Below, piece after piece: positions 31,727 to 43,175 of a DNA stretch of 64,000 nucleotides. The notes beneath the pieces were generated by a model. That model did not search any database, was not told the DNA's origin, and was given only the letters and a program-made list of their open reading frames with translations. The stretch lies in assembly GCA_015956445.1 (NCBI GenBank), contig WIUZ02000002.1, positions 1 to 64,000 of the forward strand, read 5' to 3'. Each line of letters opens with the position of its first letter. The first letter of the stretch is position 1. The position numbers and the translations under genes are program-made. This DNA is from Thelephora terrestris. Its lineage: Eukaryota; Basidiomycota; Agaricomycetes; Thelephorales; Thelephoraceae.

Positions 31727-34700
31727 TCACTCAGAGGGACGCACTTCGTCAAATACATGATATCTATGTCCGCGCTGCCCTTGACCACAGTACGTGTCAG
31801 GGAACCACTAGGATTGTGTAAGCAGGTTACGAGGACTACGGAAGAGGGTAAAGACGAACGTGCTCCTCAGGGAGTGACTCCCGAGCAATGCGTGGGTACA
31901 GTGCCTCTACGGTGTGGTTCGCGACAACAACCCCACCTTCCGGGACAACGAATTGGCCAATTTGAAGTTCGGTATCAGTTATTGTATCACGCGAAACTCG
32001 AACGTAGGCGGTGCGGTAAAGTCCACGGAAGAAGATGTATTCACACCTGGTCAATGAAGTCAGTGCAACTCAATAACAATGGGCTTTCTCACCATCTATC
32101 TGTGTCATCCATATCGATATCGAAAACTTTTCCATCCTCAGTGATGATCTTATACGGAGCAGCTACAAGGGGTGTGAGGTTGCGGAAGGGAGGAAGCGCG
32201 AAGGTACTCACGCCGTGGGGCATGCGGATCCGTAACCACGTAGCCAAGGTATATCACGGGTTTCGGGAAGGAAGCAGCCATGATTCTCGCGAGTTCCTTG
32301 CTCTGTAATTCGCGATCAAGCGGCGTCTCCTCTGTTGGTGGTCAGGATAGTGGAACTACAGTGGTTTCGAAGCTTACCCTGGCCATTGTGGGCAACAATG
32401 ACCACAACCTCAGTACCGTACATGTTGATGGTGGCCTCAATCGCGGGGGCCAATTCACCATCAGGAGAAGGGAGGAGATGATGAGTCGAATTGATGATGG
32501 GGAACTAAGCGCGTGAATTTGGAAAGTACGGCGCTCAAAAATGGGATTGCAACTCACTTTCGACAGTAAGACTGCACCCCAAGTGTGAGAGTTAGGGCCG
32601 GGACCAACGTCTGCGTACTGTCGCAAATCAAAAACTGACATCCAACTTTCGGAAATCGCTGCGGTGCTCACGTAGCCCATCTCTTCCACCATCACACGCG
32701 TACTGGCTTTGGTGAGACGAAGTTTGCAAACAGAGGTTTGCCACGACTCACATATCTCTGTGTCCGTACACAACGCGCTAAGATCTGTCAGCGCGTTCCT
32801 CTCCACCTTGACAAGAGAAGTGACTGTACCTGAAGATCGGTCTCCAACAGTCCAAGTATATCTAAATCCATGTCCCTGGAGAGGAAATCAAAGTAAAATC
32901 AAGGGCAAATTGATCGCGCCGTACCGAATCAAGTCCCTCATCCGCCTCTGGCTGTCACGGCCAGCATTGTCAAACCCAAAGTGAATTGTCCAGATTCCCG
33001 CATTGACAATCCTCCGACTAGATTTGAGGAGGGTAGGAGGTGGCGGCAACCTGTAGATCGTTACCAGCAGGGATGTGACGATTGTGAAAAAAATTGTCGT
33101 CCGGACATGATGCCAGTATTTCGAACGCATGTCGGCCGCGAAGAATTGATTTACAGCGGCCAACGGAGGGGAGAATGTGAACGCCGGTGACAAGAGAGCC
33201 ATCTGAGCTAATAAAACACTGTGTTCCGGGCGATAAATGGCGTGTCCTAGGTTGTAGTCTGGCTGTGGAACTCACAGATCCGTCCTCTCACGAAGGTAGA
33301 CCCCCCCGGGAACAAACGCGTACGCAACTGTCCAAACGCTTGCTAAGTAGAGGAGGCAAGTAACAAAGAATGCAAGGGTATACGTCCTGGCCAAGCGACC
33401 GTTGGCTGATTCTGCAGTCATAGAGAGTACCATGGGTAGCACAGACATTGAAAAGACCGCAACGTTGAGTCCTCCAAAATACCCCACCCAGTCACGGCAG
33501 TTATACATGAAGTATACACTAGCAGACCCGTAGGCAAACCATAGAGGGTGGCGAAGTATGCCGACCCAAGCGGAAGGCAACAACACCGGAATAGCCAACC
33601 CGAGACACTGAGCCAGTATGGTCAGATATCCATGCAAATGGGGGACAGGACCTTGGACAGGGTAACCAGTCCACGACCAAGTAATGAGGGTAGTGGAATC
33701 TGCAAGAAGGTTGTGCAAAGCAAAGATGAGGGAGCCAAGCGCCAGCCCCGAAGTTACCCATGACTTGGAAACAGCACCCTTTCGAATCGGTGTCAAAACC
33801 TCGGAAGGGGATCGGAGAGACAATTCTACAATTGCCAGAAGGGCGAGCGAGAGACCTGTCTTGTTGTATCCGCCGGTATTTTCGTTCATAAATGGCCATA
33901 CTAAATCACCGTGAGCACCGGGAAAACGGGACAATAAAGTGACGATACCGGGGTTATTGGAATGGTTGGCGAGTTTTGCAACAGAAGATATTATGAAGCT
34001 GAGGCCCAATACTGTCGATATGTGATAAGTACGTTTAATGAGGTTGAGGGGATTGACTGACTGATCCCCCGGTAGAAGGAGTCATCGCCTGACCACTCCA
34101 CCGCTGCCAAGGCGCATGCGAAGATGTTTGCAATGTTCACGAGCAATAAGCGGTGTAACGGATCATCGAAGCGGTATGCTGCCAGCCCGAGAAGAGAAAG
34201 CAGATGAGATGCCAAGCGACCTCGCCTACTTGTCAGGAAAAGACGGATTGAAGGAATCCCCAGGAGGATGGGAGATAGTGTACAAAGAAGGGAGGCTTCT
34301 GGACCAGCAATCGCCAATTTCCAAATCGAGAAGTAGAAGAGCGTCGGGGCGAGGGAGGTGAAGACGGACCAGAAAATGTATGCTGGAATGGAATCAGAAC
34401 TTGTGGTCGAGGGGCATAAGGGGACTCACAAAGATACAAGTCAGACAAGAAACTAGGGAGGTGAATGTGCTGTTTGCTGCGCGCAACCGGAGCAGTTGCG
34501 TTCACCTTTGGGGAATGAGAAGGGGACGTCACTCCGTCACTAATTGACAGTAATATTCAGCGGAGAAGCTACATTCATGAAACAATACGATGGTACGCTT
34601 CTGCCATAGCTTTATCCTGCGTAATGAACAACTGCGCAATGTCTCAGACAGAGAAAGTGAGGAAGGATGTATTGCGTACCCGTATTCCAGATTCACGCAA

Positions 34701-35584
34701 GTCTCTGGCGAGGATGGAGTCGAAGGTTATGTCGAGGAATATCAGACCCCACTCGAAGAGACTGGATTTCGTGTAAGCTGAAGAGTGGGGCGTAGAGTTT
34801 TAGTGTGCTACCAATTTGGCTATTGGCACACTTACCCCCCGGTTTCTTGTGAACCTTGTGTTGGATAAAGAAATACACGAAAGGGACTATGCAGGCAAAA
34901 AATCTAAGCTTGACAGTGAGATCCTTACGGAGAATGTTAAGACAAGCTGACAGACGCTGTAGCGACGTATTTCCTGTTGTCTGTAAGTGAGGCGAGCTGT
35001 GGCTAGCGCAATGGACACAGACCTTTGCCGTTTCGTGATCATCCGCATGGAGGGCGTGTAAGAAATGGAGCCGAACATCCAAGGCACATTACAGACGATG
35101 TAAGAAATCATGAGCACGTCGTGGGCATCATGATGGTCGTTCGAGGTGATGAAGACCCAACCGCCGCAGGACAAAGATCTGATGACGCCAACGATGAGGA
35201 GGGTGAAAGGCCATGAAGACTTTCTGGTTTGAGACTGCAAATAGTACTGGAGAAACACGAGGGCAAAACGAGGCCCAGAGGTCAAGGCAATGAAGATTTG
35301 GAAGAAACTCCTCTCTGGAAACCAGTCGCCAATGCTGATCGGGAGTGGCTGCGGTCAGGAAGGGTACGAGAGATGGCAGGGGAAGCATACGTGGCGGAGA
35401 CGCTAGGAAACCACTCCTGAGGGTAGCCAGCGACCCCATTCTTGACGAGTTTCTTGTAATGGAGACCGGTACCGACGGCAAGAGCAATAAGAAAAGCGAG
35501 AGAAGCGAGGGTTGTGTGCGCGGTGGCAACCCAGCTGGCGGGGAACGAGATGGTGGAAGATCTTTGGTTCACGTTGTCCGGCAT
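31727..35584 (-). CDS. CWH43: Cwh43-type GPI-anchor lipid remodelling protein
   Basis: Cwh43 replaces the diacylglycerol of GPI anchors with ceramide in the ER. The N-terminal part (35584 to about 34690) is a Frag1/DRAM-like multi-pass domain, with [19 protein letters not shown] and [15 protein letters not shown]. The middle (34317-33272) is a further hydrophobic block with [18 protein letters not shown], characteristic of the family. The C-terminal part (33200-31727) is an endonuclease/exonuclease/phosphatase-like fold, with [29 protein letters not shown] and a terminal [10 protein letters not shown]. About ten short introns are inferred, so exact exon borders are uncertain, but all family blocks are present in order and none is broken. 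The start ATG at 35584 gives MPDNVNQRS before the first membrane helix. It is the first conserved gene next to the transposon nest. Confidence 0.88.
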
Positions 35585-35828
35585 GGAAGTGGTCAGTGGT
35601 TAACCCAGCAACTTCGTTGAATCCACTCCAGTACAATTCTTCCATACATGGTCGGTGTTTACCTATTATATACAGGCAAAACTGAATTGGTTGGGTGTAC
35701 GCTCTAATTGGCTGGAGCGTGACAGCGTACATCCGGCCATCGCTTGATAACTCTTCCATGCAGAGGAAAGGCAGAGATATTATCATTCGGTCAAAGACAT
35801 CCGCTCATTCTAGCTTAACAGCAAACAT

Positions 35829-36361
35829 TCACGGCTCCAAGGAGGCTGGGAAAGTACCCTCTTCCCTCTGAGTATCCCACTTCTCGATCTGGAATACAAC
35901 AGTCAGCCATGAGCAGCAAACTGGACATCCTCTGATGAGACATACCCAACTGTCTGAAACGGGCATGAGTGTCATAATAAGCAAGTAGAACGCAAAGCGA
36001 GAAGGAACTCACTGGGGCAAAGAGAGTGGTAGGCCCGCTTGAATTGTTTACATGGAGCAAAGTCATCACCCTTGGCAGTGACGCACTTGAAATAGTCCAT
36101 GTAATTTTGGAAGCTGAACGTGGCATAAGACGCGATCTAGGTCACCGCAGGTAGCGCGTACCAGTGTTTAGATTGGTTCGTTTGGGGAAACCGGGCTATA
36201 ACGGGAGTGGTCAAGGCGCTGGCTCAGGGAGATTCCGAAGAGGGCTTACCGTCAAAACCAGCTGTCTGGAGAACGTATTTGCTGTATAAAAGAGAGATTA
36301 GTAGGGAAGAAGGGCAAGGGGTGAAAACGACTTACGTGGTGAGGTCAGAGTCGGACATCAT
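35829..36361 (-). CDS. COX12: Cytochrome c oxidase subunit VIb
   Basis: A small intermembrane-space subunit of complex IV. Four short exons were chained: MMSDSDLTT from 36361, then KYVLQTAGFD, then ARFPQTNQSKHC, then FQNYMDYFKCVTAKGDDFAPC...AYHSLCP, ending WDTQREEGTFPASLEP at 35829. The twin-cysteine pattern is complete: CX9C in CFQNYMDYFKC and CX10C in CKQFKRAYHSLC, which form the disulfides of the coiled-coil-helix fold after Mia40 import. Length is normal for the family. The start lies only 70 bp from the PRP18 start on the other strand, so the two probably share a promoter region. Confidence 0.9.
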
Positions 36362-36431
36362 ACGAGCGTGTTCGCTGTATAGAATCAAGAGAGGTTGAAG
36401 CGATCGACGACGACGGTTGACTCCTTCCGCC

Positions 36432-37713
36432 ATGGACGCTCTCAAGGCCGAGATCGCAACAAAGCGAAAGGCAATTCAGGACGATGCCCAAGGCCCCTCG
36501 AAATATGTACGCAGAGGTGACCTCGAACGACTCAAGGCCGAGAAGGAGCAGAAGGCACGCGAAGAGGCTGAGGAGCGTACAACTCCCGGATCCCATGTGA
36601 GTGCACATGCGCCTTCCCCCCCCCTTCCAGCTAACCCCTTTCCAATGGAGTAAACAGGTCGTATCCTCTAGGGCCTCTACAAACTCCCCTTTGCCCGACT
36701 CAATTCTCGAATCCACGGCTACAAATCCCGAGTCCTCCTACAACTTATCTAATGAAGAGACCATCCGTAGACTCAGGGTCAAGGGCCAACCCATCCGTCT
36801 TTTTGGCGAATCGGATCGTGAACGTCGCCTCCGCCTCCGTGCCCTCGAACTTATTGAGGAGCGTGACCAGGAACGTCAAGGTGGTCAAAACGATTTCAAA
36901 AAAGCACTCGAAGATGTTGAAAACGCCGAAAAGCACATGAACAAGAACGTGGAAGAACGTTCCTCCACCGGCAAACGAAAAGATGAAAGCGAGAATTCCG
37001 TCGACATACTTGACCTCGATCTTCTCAAAACCGACCCTCAAAAGGCCTACCCCATCATTTACTATGCACTGAAAAGGAGGCTCAAAGAATGGGAGGTGTG
37101 GATGGATCAACGACCGGGCATGTCCTCACACTCCTTGTCTGTCCACAAACAACTAATTCTCATCCGTAGAACACGTCAAACGGTCTACCCAAGGCAAGCT
37201 TGCATCCGCCACTCAGCGCCAGTCGGCAGAGAATCTCAAACCCTTCTTCAAAATGTTACGCCAACGCGTGAGCCCTCTTAACCGCGCCCACCCACATTAC
37301 TCATATCCGCCCTAGTCAATGCCTGATGACATGTTACCGCGCGTAGCGGAGATTGTACATCACATGCAGAAGCGTCAGTATCAACGAGCGAACGACGCCT
37401 ACCTACGACTATCCATCGGAAACGCACCATGGCCTATCGGAGTAACCATGGTCGGGTGAGTATGTCACCGTTCCATATTCCCTTGCCCACTAAAACATCC
37501 CAGAATTCACGAACGCTCAGCGCGAGAAAAGATCTCGACGGACCAGGTGGCCCACGTCCTCAACGATGAAGTTAGTCGGAAGTATATCCAGAGCCTCAAG
37601 AGGTCAATTGCACACAATCCAACTTGATCCCTCGATCTGACCGATTATCCAGGCTCTTGACATTCTCCCAAACCAAATATCCTCCTGAAGATGTGACCCA
37701 GCTCATGGGATGA
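36432..37713 (+). CDS. PRP18: Pre-mRNA splicing factor 18
   Basis: Prp18 acts in the second step of splicing with the U5 snRNP. ATG at 36432 gives [17 protein letters not shown]. The PRP4-like motif [20 protein letters not shown] is followed by a Prp18 domain: [47 protein letters not shown] (37400-37450, the conserved loop) and [15 protein letters not shown]. Several introns of about 50 nt separate these. The stop TGA is at 37711-37713. It ends only 13 bp from the stop of the convergent DnaJ gene, so the two 3' UTRs must overlap. The domain order is complete and no defect was seen. Confidence 0.9.
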
Positions 37714-37726
37714 ACGTCCCCTCCAG

Positions 37727-39580
37727 CTACCGTTTTCCTCTCGCTCCTTTCATTTTGGTGCTTGTATCCGTTGTTGGCCTCACGATCGCGTGGCCTGAGC
37801 CTCTGATATGGTTGAACAGTCCTGATCTGCTTTCAAACTTTGCTTCGCAAACATAGCATTTCTGTGCGCCGCTGTCAGTCGAATATTAACATAACTTTGC
37901 TAATCACTTACGTGTGCATCTTCAACCACCTGTGCTTGCTTTTTGGCTTCTCGCAACCTCCGTTTATCACGCTTTGATAGGTTCTCCTCTGGCGGCAGAA
38001 TCTGCTTGCTTTCGCCAATGCCCTTGGGCAGCGTTTCTTCTATTGAAGCTGTTTGCGCCTGATATTTCGGTGGCGTTTCGGTCCCGCGCAGTGCCTCGTG
38101 TTCCGTATCCGACCCATTGTCCACGGGTGGAGTAGCTAAACCCCCAGGTTGCTCGCCACCTTCCGCAGGTTCGGAACCTACCTCATCGCTCGGGTTGGCA
38201 GGAAGCCCAAACTCCGCTCCCTCTTCCTCCATTTGGCGCCGGAGGCCTTCCACGTTCCTAATATGTTTTTTGCTCCTCTCGTGACTGTTCCATGCTGCTT
38301 CGCTCTTGAACGATTTCCCACAAACAACACACTCAAAGACCTCCGGGTCACCATTTCCTTCGGCCAGTGCCCATTCAAGGTCTTCCACACCCGAGACGCT
38401 GGTTTTCTGCCACTCCTGTTCGACGTAAGCGGTGATAGATTCTACGCCAGCTTGTCGAGAAGGAGGATTTAGAAGTGACGGGGCAACAGGAGGTAGGGAC
38501 TGGGCTCTAAGATGGGCCTTGTATCGTGGATCTCGCTTTCGAACAAACATCACAAGAGACTGTTCAAACGTGAAAGAGTGGGGATGATTTTACTGAGAGG
38601 ACAGCCTACCCTAACGGTATCGTTGTACTCCTTGCGTGCATCCTCCCTGGCCTTCCAATTTTCTTTTTCCATGAGCCTGAAGCCTAGTCAAGAAGGATAC
38701 ACGGACAAGTATTTTGATACGAGCCTTCTTGCCCTGCGGTCTGGAGCGTCCGAAAGATCCCACTTATCAACCCAAGAGAAATCTTTCGATGTGGAGAAGT
38801 TAAGCCACGCTGTGTAGAACAGACGGACTTCAGGGCCGCTTTCTGATTTAACCCATGTGGATTTGCGGTCTCCGAAACCAGGAAAGTTTTCTTGTGGAAA
38901 TGAAGACCACTGTGACTCATCGTACGCCAGTCGTGAGAAAAGGTTTCGGTAAATGGTGAAGAAGTTCTGCGGCAGGTCATCCATGTAGCCTGGTCAGAGA
39001 AGAAAATGAGAAAGAACGATACATTTTCGCCGTCGGCCTCGAACGTCTTCCATATCGTAGGGTCGAGGAAGGACCTCAGGTGGTTAACTGTTAGCCCCCG
39101 ACCCTTCCCCCGAGGTGGAGGAGCACCGCTCCGGATATCACCCAACACCGCGTCCGCATCGGCTTCCGGGACGAGAGAGGCTCTGTGGCTGTCATACCAA
39201 GCACGCTCCTAGTACCAGAGGAGATCAAGAGTCGATCCCAGGACCAACAAAGACGACTTACTTGTTCATCGCTGAGCACCTTGAACAAATTCATGAGTAC
39301 AAGGAAGGGATGAAACCAACCAACCCACACAAACCTCGTACGCTTGTTGGATGAGAGCGAACCTCTGAGTTGCAGCTTCCACATCGTCCGTGTTTTTATC
39401 CGGGTGATGGATCAATGCAAGCTTGCGAAATGACTTCTGGACGGGTTGTGAGTGGAAAGCGGGCTTGGCTTCTGGTCAAGATGGCGAGACCTTGATTTCT
39501 TCCATGGTAGCATTTTCGTCCACTTGGAGAAGTTCATAATAGTTGGCATCTTGCTGGGGCCTGGATTCTCCTGCTCCCAT
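37727..39580 (-). CDS. JJJ1: DNAJC21/Jjj1-type J-domain protein with two zinc fingers
   Basis: This family is a cytosolic Hsp70 co-chaperone for late 60S ribosome maturation. ATG at 39580 gives [20 protein letters not shown], a J domain whose HPD is visible in [10 protein letters not shown]. The middle region (39150-38690) has [16 protein letters not shown] and [11 protein letters not shown], typical of Jjj1. A first C2H2 finger is [10 protein letters not shown]...HERSKKH (38290-38350). The C-terminal exon after an intron near 37910 supplies a second finger, [20 protein letters not shown], and ends KGARGKR at 37727. The Lys/Glu-rich linkers fit the family. It is divergent from TIM13, with 74 bp between start codons. 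Confidence 0.88.
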
Positions 39581-39654
39581 GAATGATGACGGTGATAGGT
39601 GTCGGCGCTTGGAAATCACGATCGATCACTCACTTCCGCTTACTTCGTGCCAAC

Positions 39655-40158
39655 ATGGCGGACTTTCTCAAACTCAATTCTTCTACCTCTCCCACCGGTT
39701 TGCATGTCGCAGCATTCATCAACGTTAACTTACCCGCGCTCCAGATGTGGAAGCCAGAAAGGAGGCCTTCAAACAGTCGCTGAGGAGTGAGCTGGCCTTG
39801 GCAAACGCGCAACAACTCATCAATGTACGTCGCCTCACTCGCACCTTTCCCAACGGACGCTAACTAGACCCAGACGACGAATGAAAAATGCTTCGCCAAG
39901 TGTGTCACAAAACCCTCATCGTCGCTCTCAGGTTCCGAAGAGGTCAGCCCTTCGCGTTTCTTATTCTCACTCATAACTCTGAACATCGTGACAACTTAGA
40001 CGTGTCTCGCGCGGTGCCTTGACCGTTACATGGAAGCGTGTGCGTTGATTCCACTATCACTACTTTTCTTCTGCTCACCTCCAGCAGTCAACATCGTCAG
40101 TCGAACGTACACCGCTCGCCTCGTCAAAGAGCGGAACGACAACTCAAACAATATCTAA
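39655..40158 (+). CDS. TIM13: Mitochondrial import small Tim protein Tim13
   Basis: Tim13 forms a hexameric chaperone with Tim8 in the intermembrane space and guides membrane proteins to TIM22/SAM. Five short exons were joined: MADFLKLNSSTSPT, then DVEARKEAFKQSLRSELALA..LIN, TQTTNEKCFAKCVTKPSSSL, TCLARCLDRYMEA and VNIVSRTYTARLVKER. The twin CX3C motifs CFAKC and CLARC are 14 residues apart, as in the family. The exons are interrupted by introns of about 50 nt, one at 39694-39744. The length of about 105 residues is normal. The 74-bp gap to the divergent JJJ1-like gene must contain both promoters. Confidence 0.92.
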
Positions 40159-40435
40159 AATCCGGTCCTTTCCGCACACATAATTGCTCACTTGCCAAAA
40201 GTCGAAATATGCTTAGAATTAGAAAGTCATTATAAGTAATGTGGTAATTTCGTAATTCCTGGCTCGGGTTCATTACGGGATTTTTCGTACTGCAGCCAGA
40301 TACACTGGATACTTACACAACACGTCAGAGGAAGCGAGAGCAAGGTTACGAGCGAGAAAGTGGACAAGTGGGAAAAACGCTGAGGCAGACTTACGCCATG
40401 GTGTGACCCTGATGGGACACCACTAAGAATATGAA

Positions 40436-41772
40436 TCAATACCTTGGTCGCTTTGAATCGCGATCCTCGTCCATCCCTGGGCCCTCCCGTTTAAGGTCGG
40501 GACGGTACCCACCTCCATACCCACCTCGAGGTGGACCGAATCCTCCACCACCGCCCCCATGACCACCACCTCCGTATCCAGTTCCTGGAGGCCCATACCC
40601 ACCAGATCCGTTCGGAGGCCCCCCGGGTCCACCGTTTGAGTACTCACTGAAGCCTCCTCCGCCTTGATATCCAATACCTCCACCCCTGCCACCACTTTGA
40701 GCATAGTTAGCTCCGGGTAAATGCGATAGAGAATACGATACACACCGGAATCCTCCTCCGCCGTACCCTCCGCCACGCCCACCACCCCCGAAGTCTTCGC
40801 GGCCTCCACGGAAGCCTCCTCCGCCGCCACGGAAACCTCCGCCTCCACCTCCACCTCGTCCTCCATACCCTCCTCCACCACGACCACGGAATCCGCCACG
40901 ATCGTTGCCACGATCTGGAGCTCGGAATGCTCCTTTGACAGGAAGAGGCAGCGACGGTTCTGGCTTTGGACGACCTCCGAGGCCACCACCGAGTCGGCGG
41001 GGCTTCCAACCACGAACGGTCCTACCACGTTCCACATCAACGAGGACGCGCTTACCCATGATAACCAAGCGGTCGGATTCCTTGTAAGCAACTGCGTTGT
41101 GGTGAGAATGTGTGAATTGGTGGTAAAAAAAGTGGTCTCCTACCTTTCATATCTCTCTCTCGTTCGAACACGATGAAGGCGTAACCCCTACTACGCGCGT
41201 TTTTGTCACGAACGATTCTTACGCGCTCGATGGACCCAAAACTTTCGAACTCCCGTCTGAGATCACTCTCTGTCGCGGTTTTTGGCTAGAAGAGCACGCT
41301 CGTTAGGATTGAATCTGACAGGGAGATGACGCGGCAAACCAGACGAGCGATGAAAAGAGTCTTGTATGGATCACCCACAGCTTCCGAATCGTCAGAAGGC
41401 TTGTCTGCGCGGAAGAAAAAGAGTTAGCTTGACAAAAGAGAGGAAAAATGTGATAAAATTACAAGTGTCTCTTGCAATTTTGAACAGTTCCTCTCTTCGC
41501 CTTTTGCGCTCTTCCCTGCGAATCTGGCGCATGGTTTCCTCGGCATGGGTTAAGGAGGTATCTTCGCCGTTTTCCGTATCTGGTGCCTCCCCAGAGCTGA
41601 GCATTCCTGCGGTCGTGGTTTCCCGCAGCTGCTCGAGGAGTCTGCCGACGCCAGAGACAGATTTGTTTGTGACGCGGTCAATGTCCTTGCCGGCCGGGCG
41701 GAGGTAGTGGAGTGGTGGCCTCGGTGCAAATAATTTGAGTAGATTTGGAGGGAGTAGGTGAGTTCCAGGCAT
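40436..41772 (-). CDS. SNP1: U1 snRNP 70-kDa protein
   Basis: U1-70K binds stem-loop 1 of U1 snRNA and helps define 5' splice sites. ATG at 41772 starts [20 protein letters not shown], the conserved N-terminal U1-70K segment. The RNA-recognition motif follows after an intron near 41400, with [28 protein letters not shown] (RNP2 side) and [14 protein letters not shown] (RNP1). The signature [18 protein letters not shown] and RRLGGGLGG close the core at about 41060-40985. The tail is an RGG/GY-rich region ending RDSKRPRY at 40436. A 51-nt GT...AG intron at 40695-40745 lacks a stop and is a multiple of three, so it can be retained. Confidence 0.92.
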
Positions 41773-41926
41773 CCTGGATGCCGATGGTGATGAGGGAGTG
41801 TGAAAGGCGTGTGACTTGGAGTGACACGAGGATCATCCTAAGTATCCCAGGAGGGCGCCCTCCCGCCCAACAGTGAGTTCTCGGTGTGGCCTGCAGCCTT
41901 TTCGAAATCACTAATCCCTCCAAGAA

Positions 41927-43138
41927 ATGGCCAGGTTTATCTTACCCTGGAGGATATCTAGGACCTGTCGTTCCTTTACCGCTGCGGCGAGTCCCAGGTC
42001 GCTCGCGTTCACCTCCTTCTTCAATCGAAACCAGGGATGGTCCAGCAAGCGTCCGGGTTACACCCAATTTGACGAGTCTGCCTCACCTCCAATACCGCTT
42101 TCCGCGTACCGCCTCCCTCCCTCCCTCACCACCCGTACCTTACCGAAGCTCTACACCCAATTATCCAAATCCCGGCTGACGTTCCTCGTCGTCTTGACCT
42201 CCATGGCCGGCGTAGCCATTTCTCCTTTGCCTGCAAACGTACCCACTCTCCTTGCAACCGCGGTCGGGACCGCATTGTGCTCTGCGTCAGCAAACACCCT
42301 CAATCAAATCCAGGAAGTTCCTTTTGATGCCCAAATGGTTCGCACACGAATGCGACCGTTGGTCAGGAAAGCCATAAGTTCCCTCCATGCTACCGGCTTT
42401 GCGGTGGTCACCGGAGCTCTTGGTCCAATCTTACTTTACACAATGGTCAACCCCACTACCGCTGCTCTTGGGTTGACCAATATCGCTCTGTATGCTGGAG
42501 CATACACCTGGATGAAACGAAGGACCATTTGGAACACCTGGGCTGGCGCAGTCGTTGGTGCAATCCCTCCTCTTATGGGCTGGACAGCCTGTGGGGGGAA
42601 ACTCCTCCCTTCCACAGCTTACACACCAGAATACTTCCTTCCCTCATTCCTTTCGGGTCCCGCCATTTCCGTCGACCTCTCCCTGATTGACAATCCACTT
42701 GGTCCATTGGCCTTGTTTATCTTATTATTTTCCTGGCAATTCCCACATTTTAACGCTCTCTCCCATCTTTACCGAGGCTCATACGCACAAGCAGGCTACA
42801 AAATGCTTTCCGTATTGTCCCCCGCTAAAAACGCACTTGTCTCCCTACGCCACGCCATCATCCTTATTCCCACCTGTTCCATCCTATTCCCCCTCTCCGG
42901 CCTGACGACCTGGACATTCGCTGCAACCAGCTTAATCCCGGGTTCCGTTTTGCTTCGAGCTGCATGGAAGATGTGGCGTACAGGTAGCGAAAAGGATGCC
43001 AGGAGTCTTTTCCAACACAGTCTCTGGCACCTCCCTGCCATCCTTGGATTGATGATGGTCCACAAGAATGGCGTGGACTGGGGTGACTGGTTCGGGAAGA
43101 GAGATGAAATACGTATAGATTCTGACGCAGGGAGTTAG
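41927..43138 (+). CDS. COX10: Protoheme IX farnesyltransferase (heme O synthase)
   Basis: Cox10 attaches farnesyl to heme B in the mitochondrial inner membrane, the first step to heme A for cytochrome oxidase. The gene reads as one exon of 403 residues. The N-terminus MARFILPWRISRTCRSF is a basic, hydrophobic mitochondrial presequence. The UbiA-type signature SANTLNQIQEVPFDAQMVRT with following RMRPL holds the Asp-rich metal-diphosphate site. About eight membrane segments follow, including NIALYAGAYTWMKRRTIWNT and WQFPHFNALSHLYR. The length matches fungal Cox10. It is divergent from U1-70K (154 bp between starts) and convergent with the ZNF830-like gene. Confidence 0.95.
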   Translation: MARFILPWRISRTCRSFTAAASPRSLAFTSFFNRNQGWSSKRPGYTQFDESASPPIPLSAYRLPPSLTTRTLPKLYTQLSKSRLTFLVVLTSMAGVAISPLPANVPTLLATAVGTALCSASANTLNQIQEVPFDAQMVRTRMRPLVRKAISSLHATGFAVVTGALGPILLYTMVNPTTAALGLTNIALYAGAYTWMKRRTIWNTWAGAVVGAIPPLMGWTACGGKLLPSTAYTPEYFLPSFLSGPAISVDLSLIDNPLGPLALFILLFSWQFPHFNALSHLYRGSYAQAGYKMLSVLSPAKNALVSLRHAIILIPTCSILFPLSGLTTWTFAATSLIPGSVLLRAAWKMWRTGSEKDARSLFQHSLWHLPAILGLMMVHKNGVDWGDWFGKRDEIRIDSDAGS

Positions 43139-43175
43139 CTTCCATTAAACAATAAACTAGTCAAAAGTAACAACC

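Noticed and set aside
40707-41009. Alternative open frame overlapping the U1-70K RGG region
   Set aside because: It comes from out-of-frame reading of GC-rich Gly codons and has no domain.
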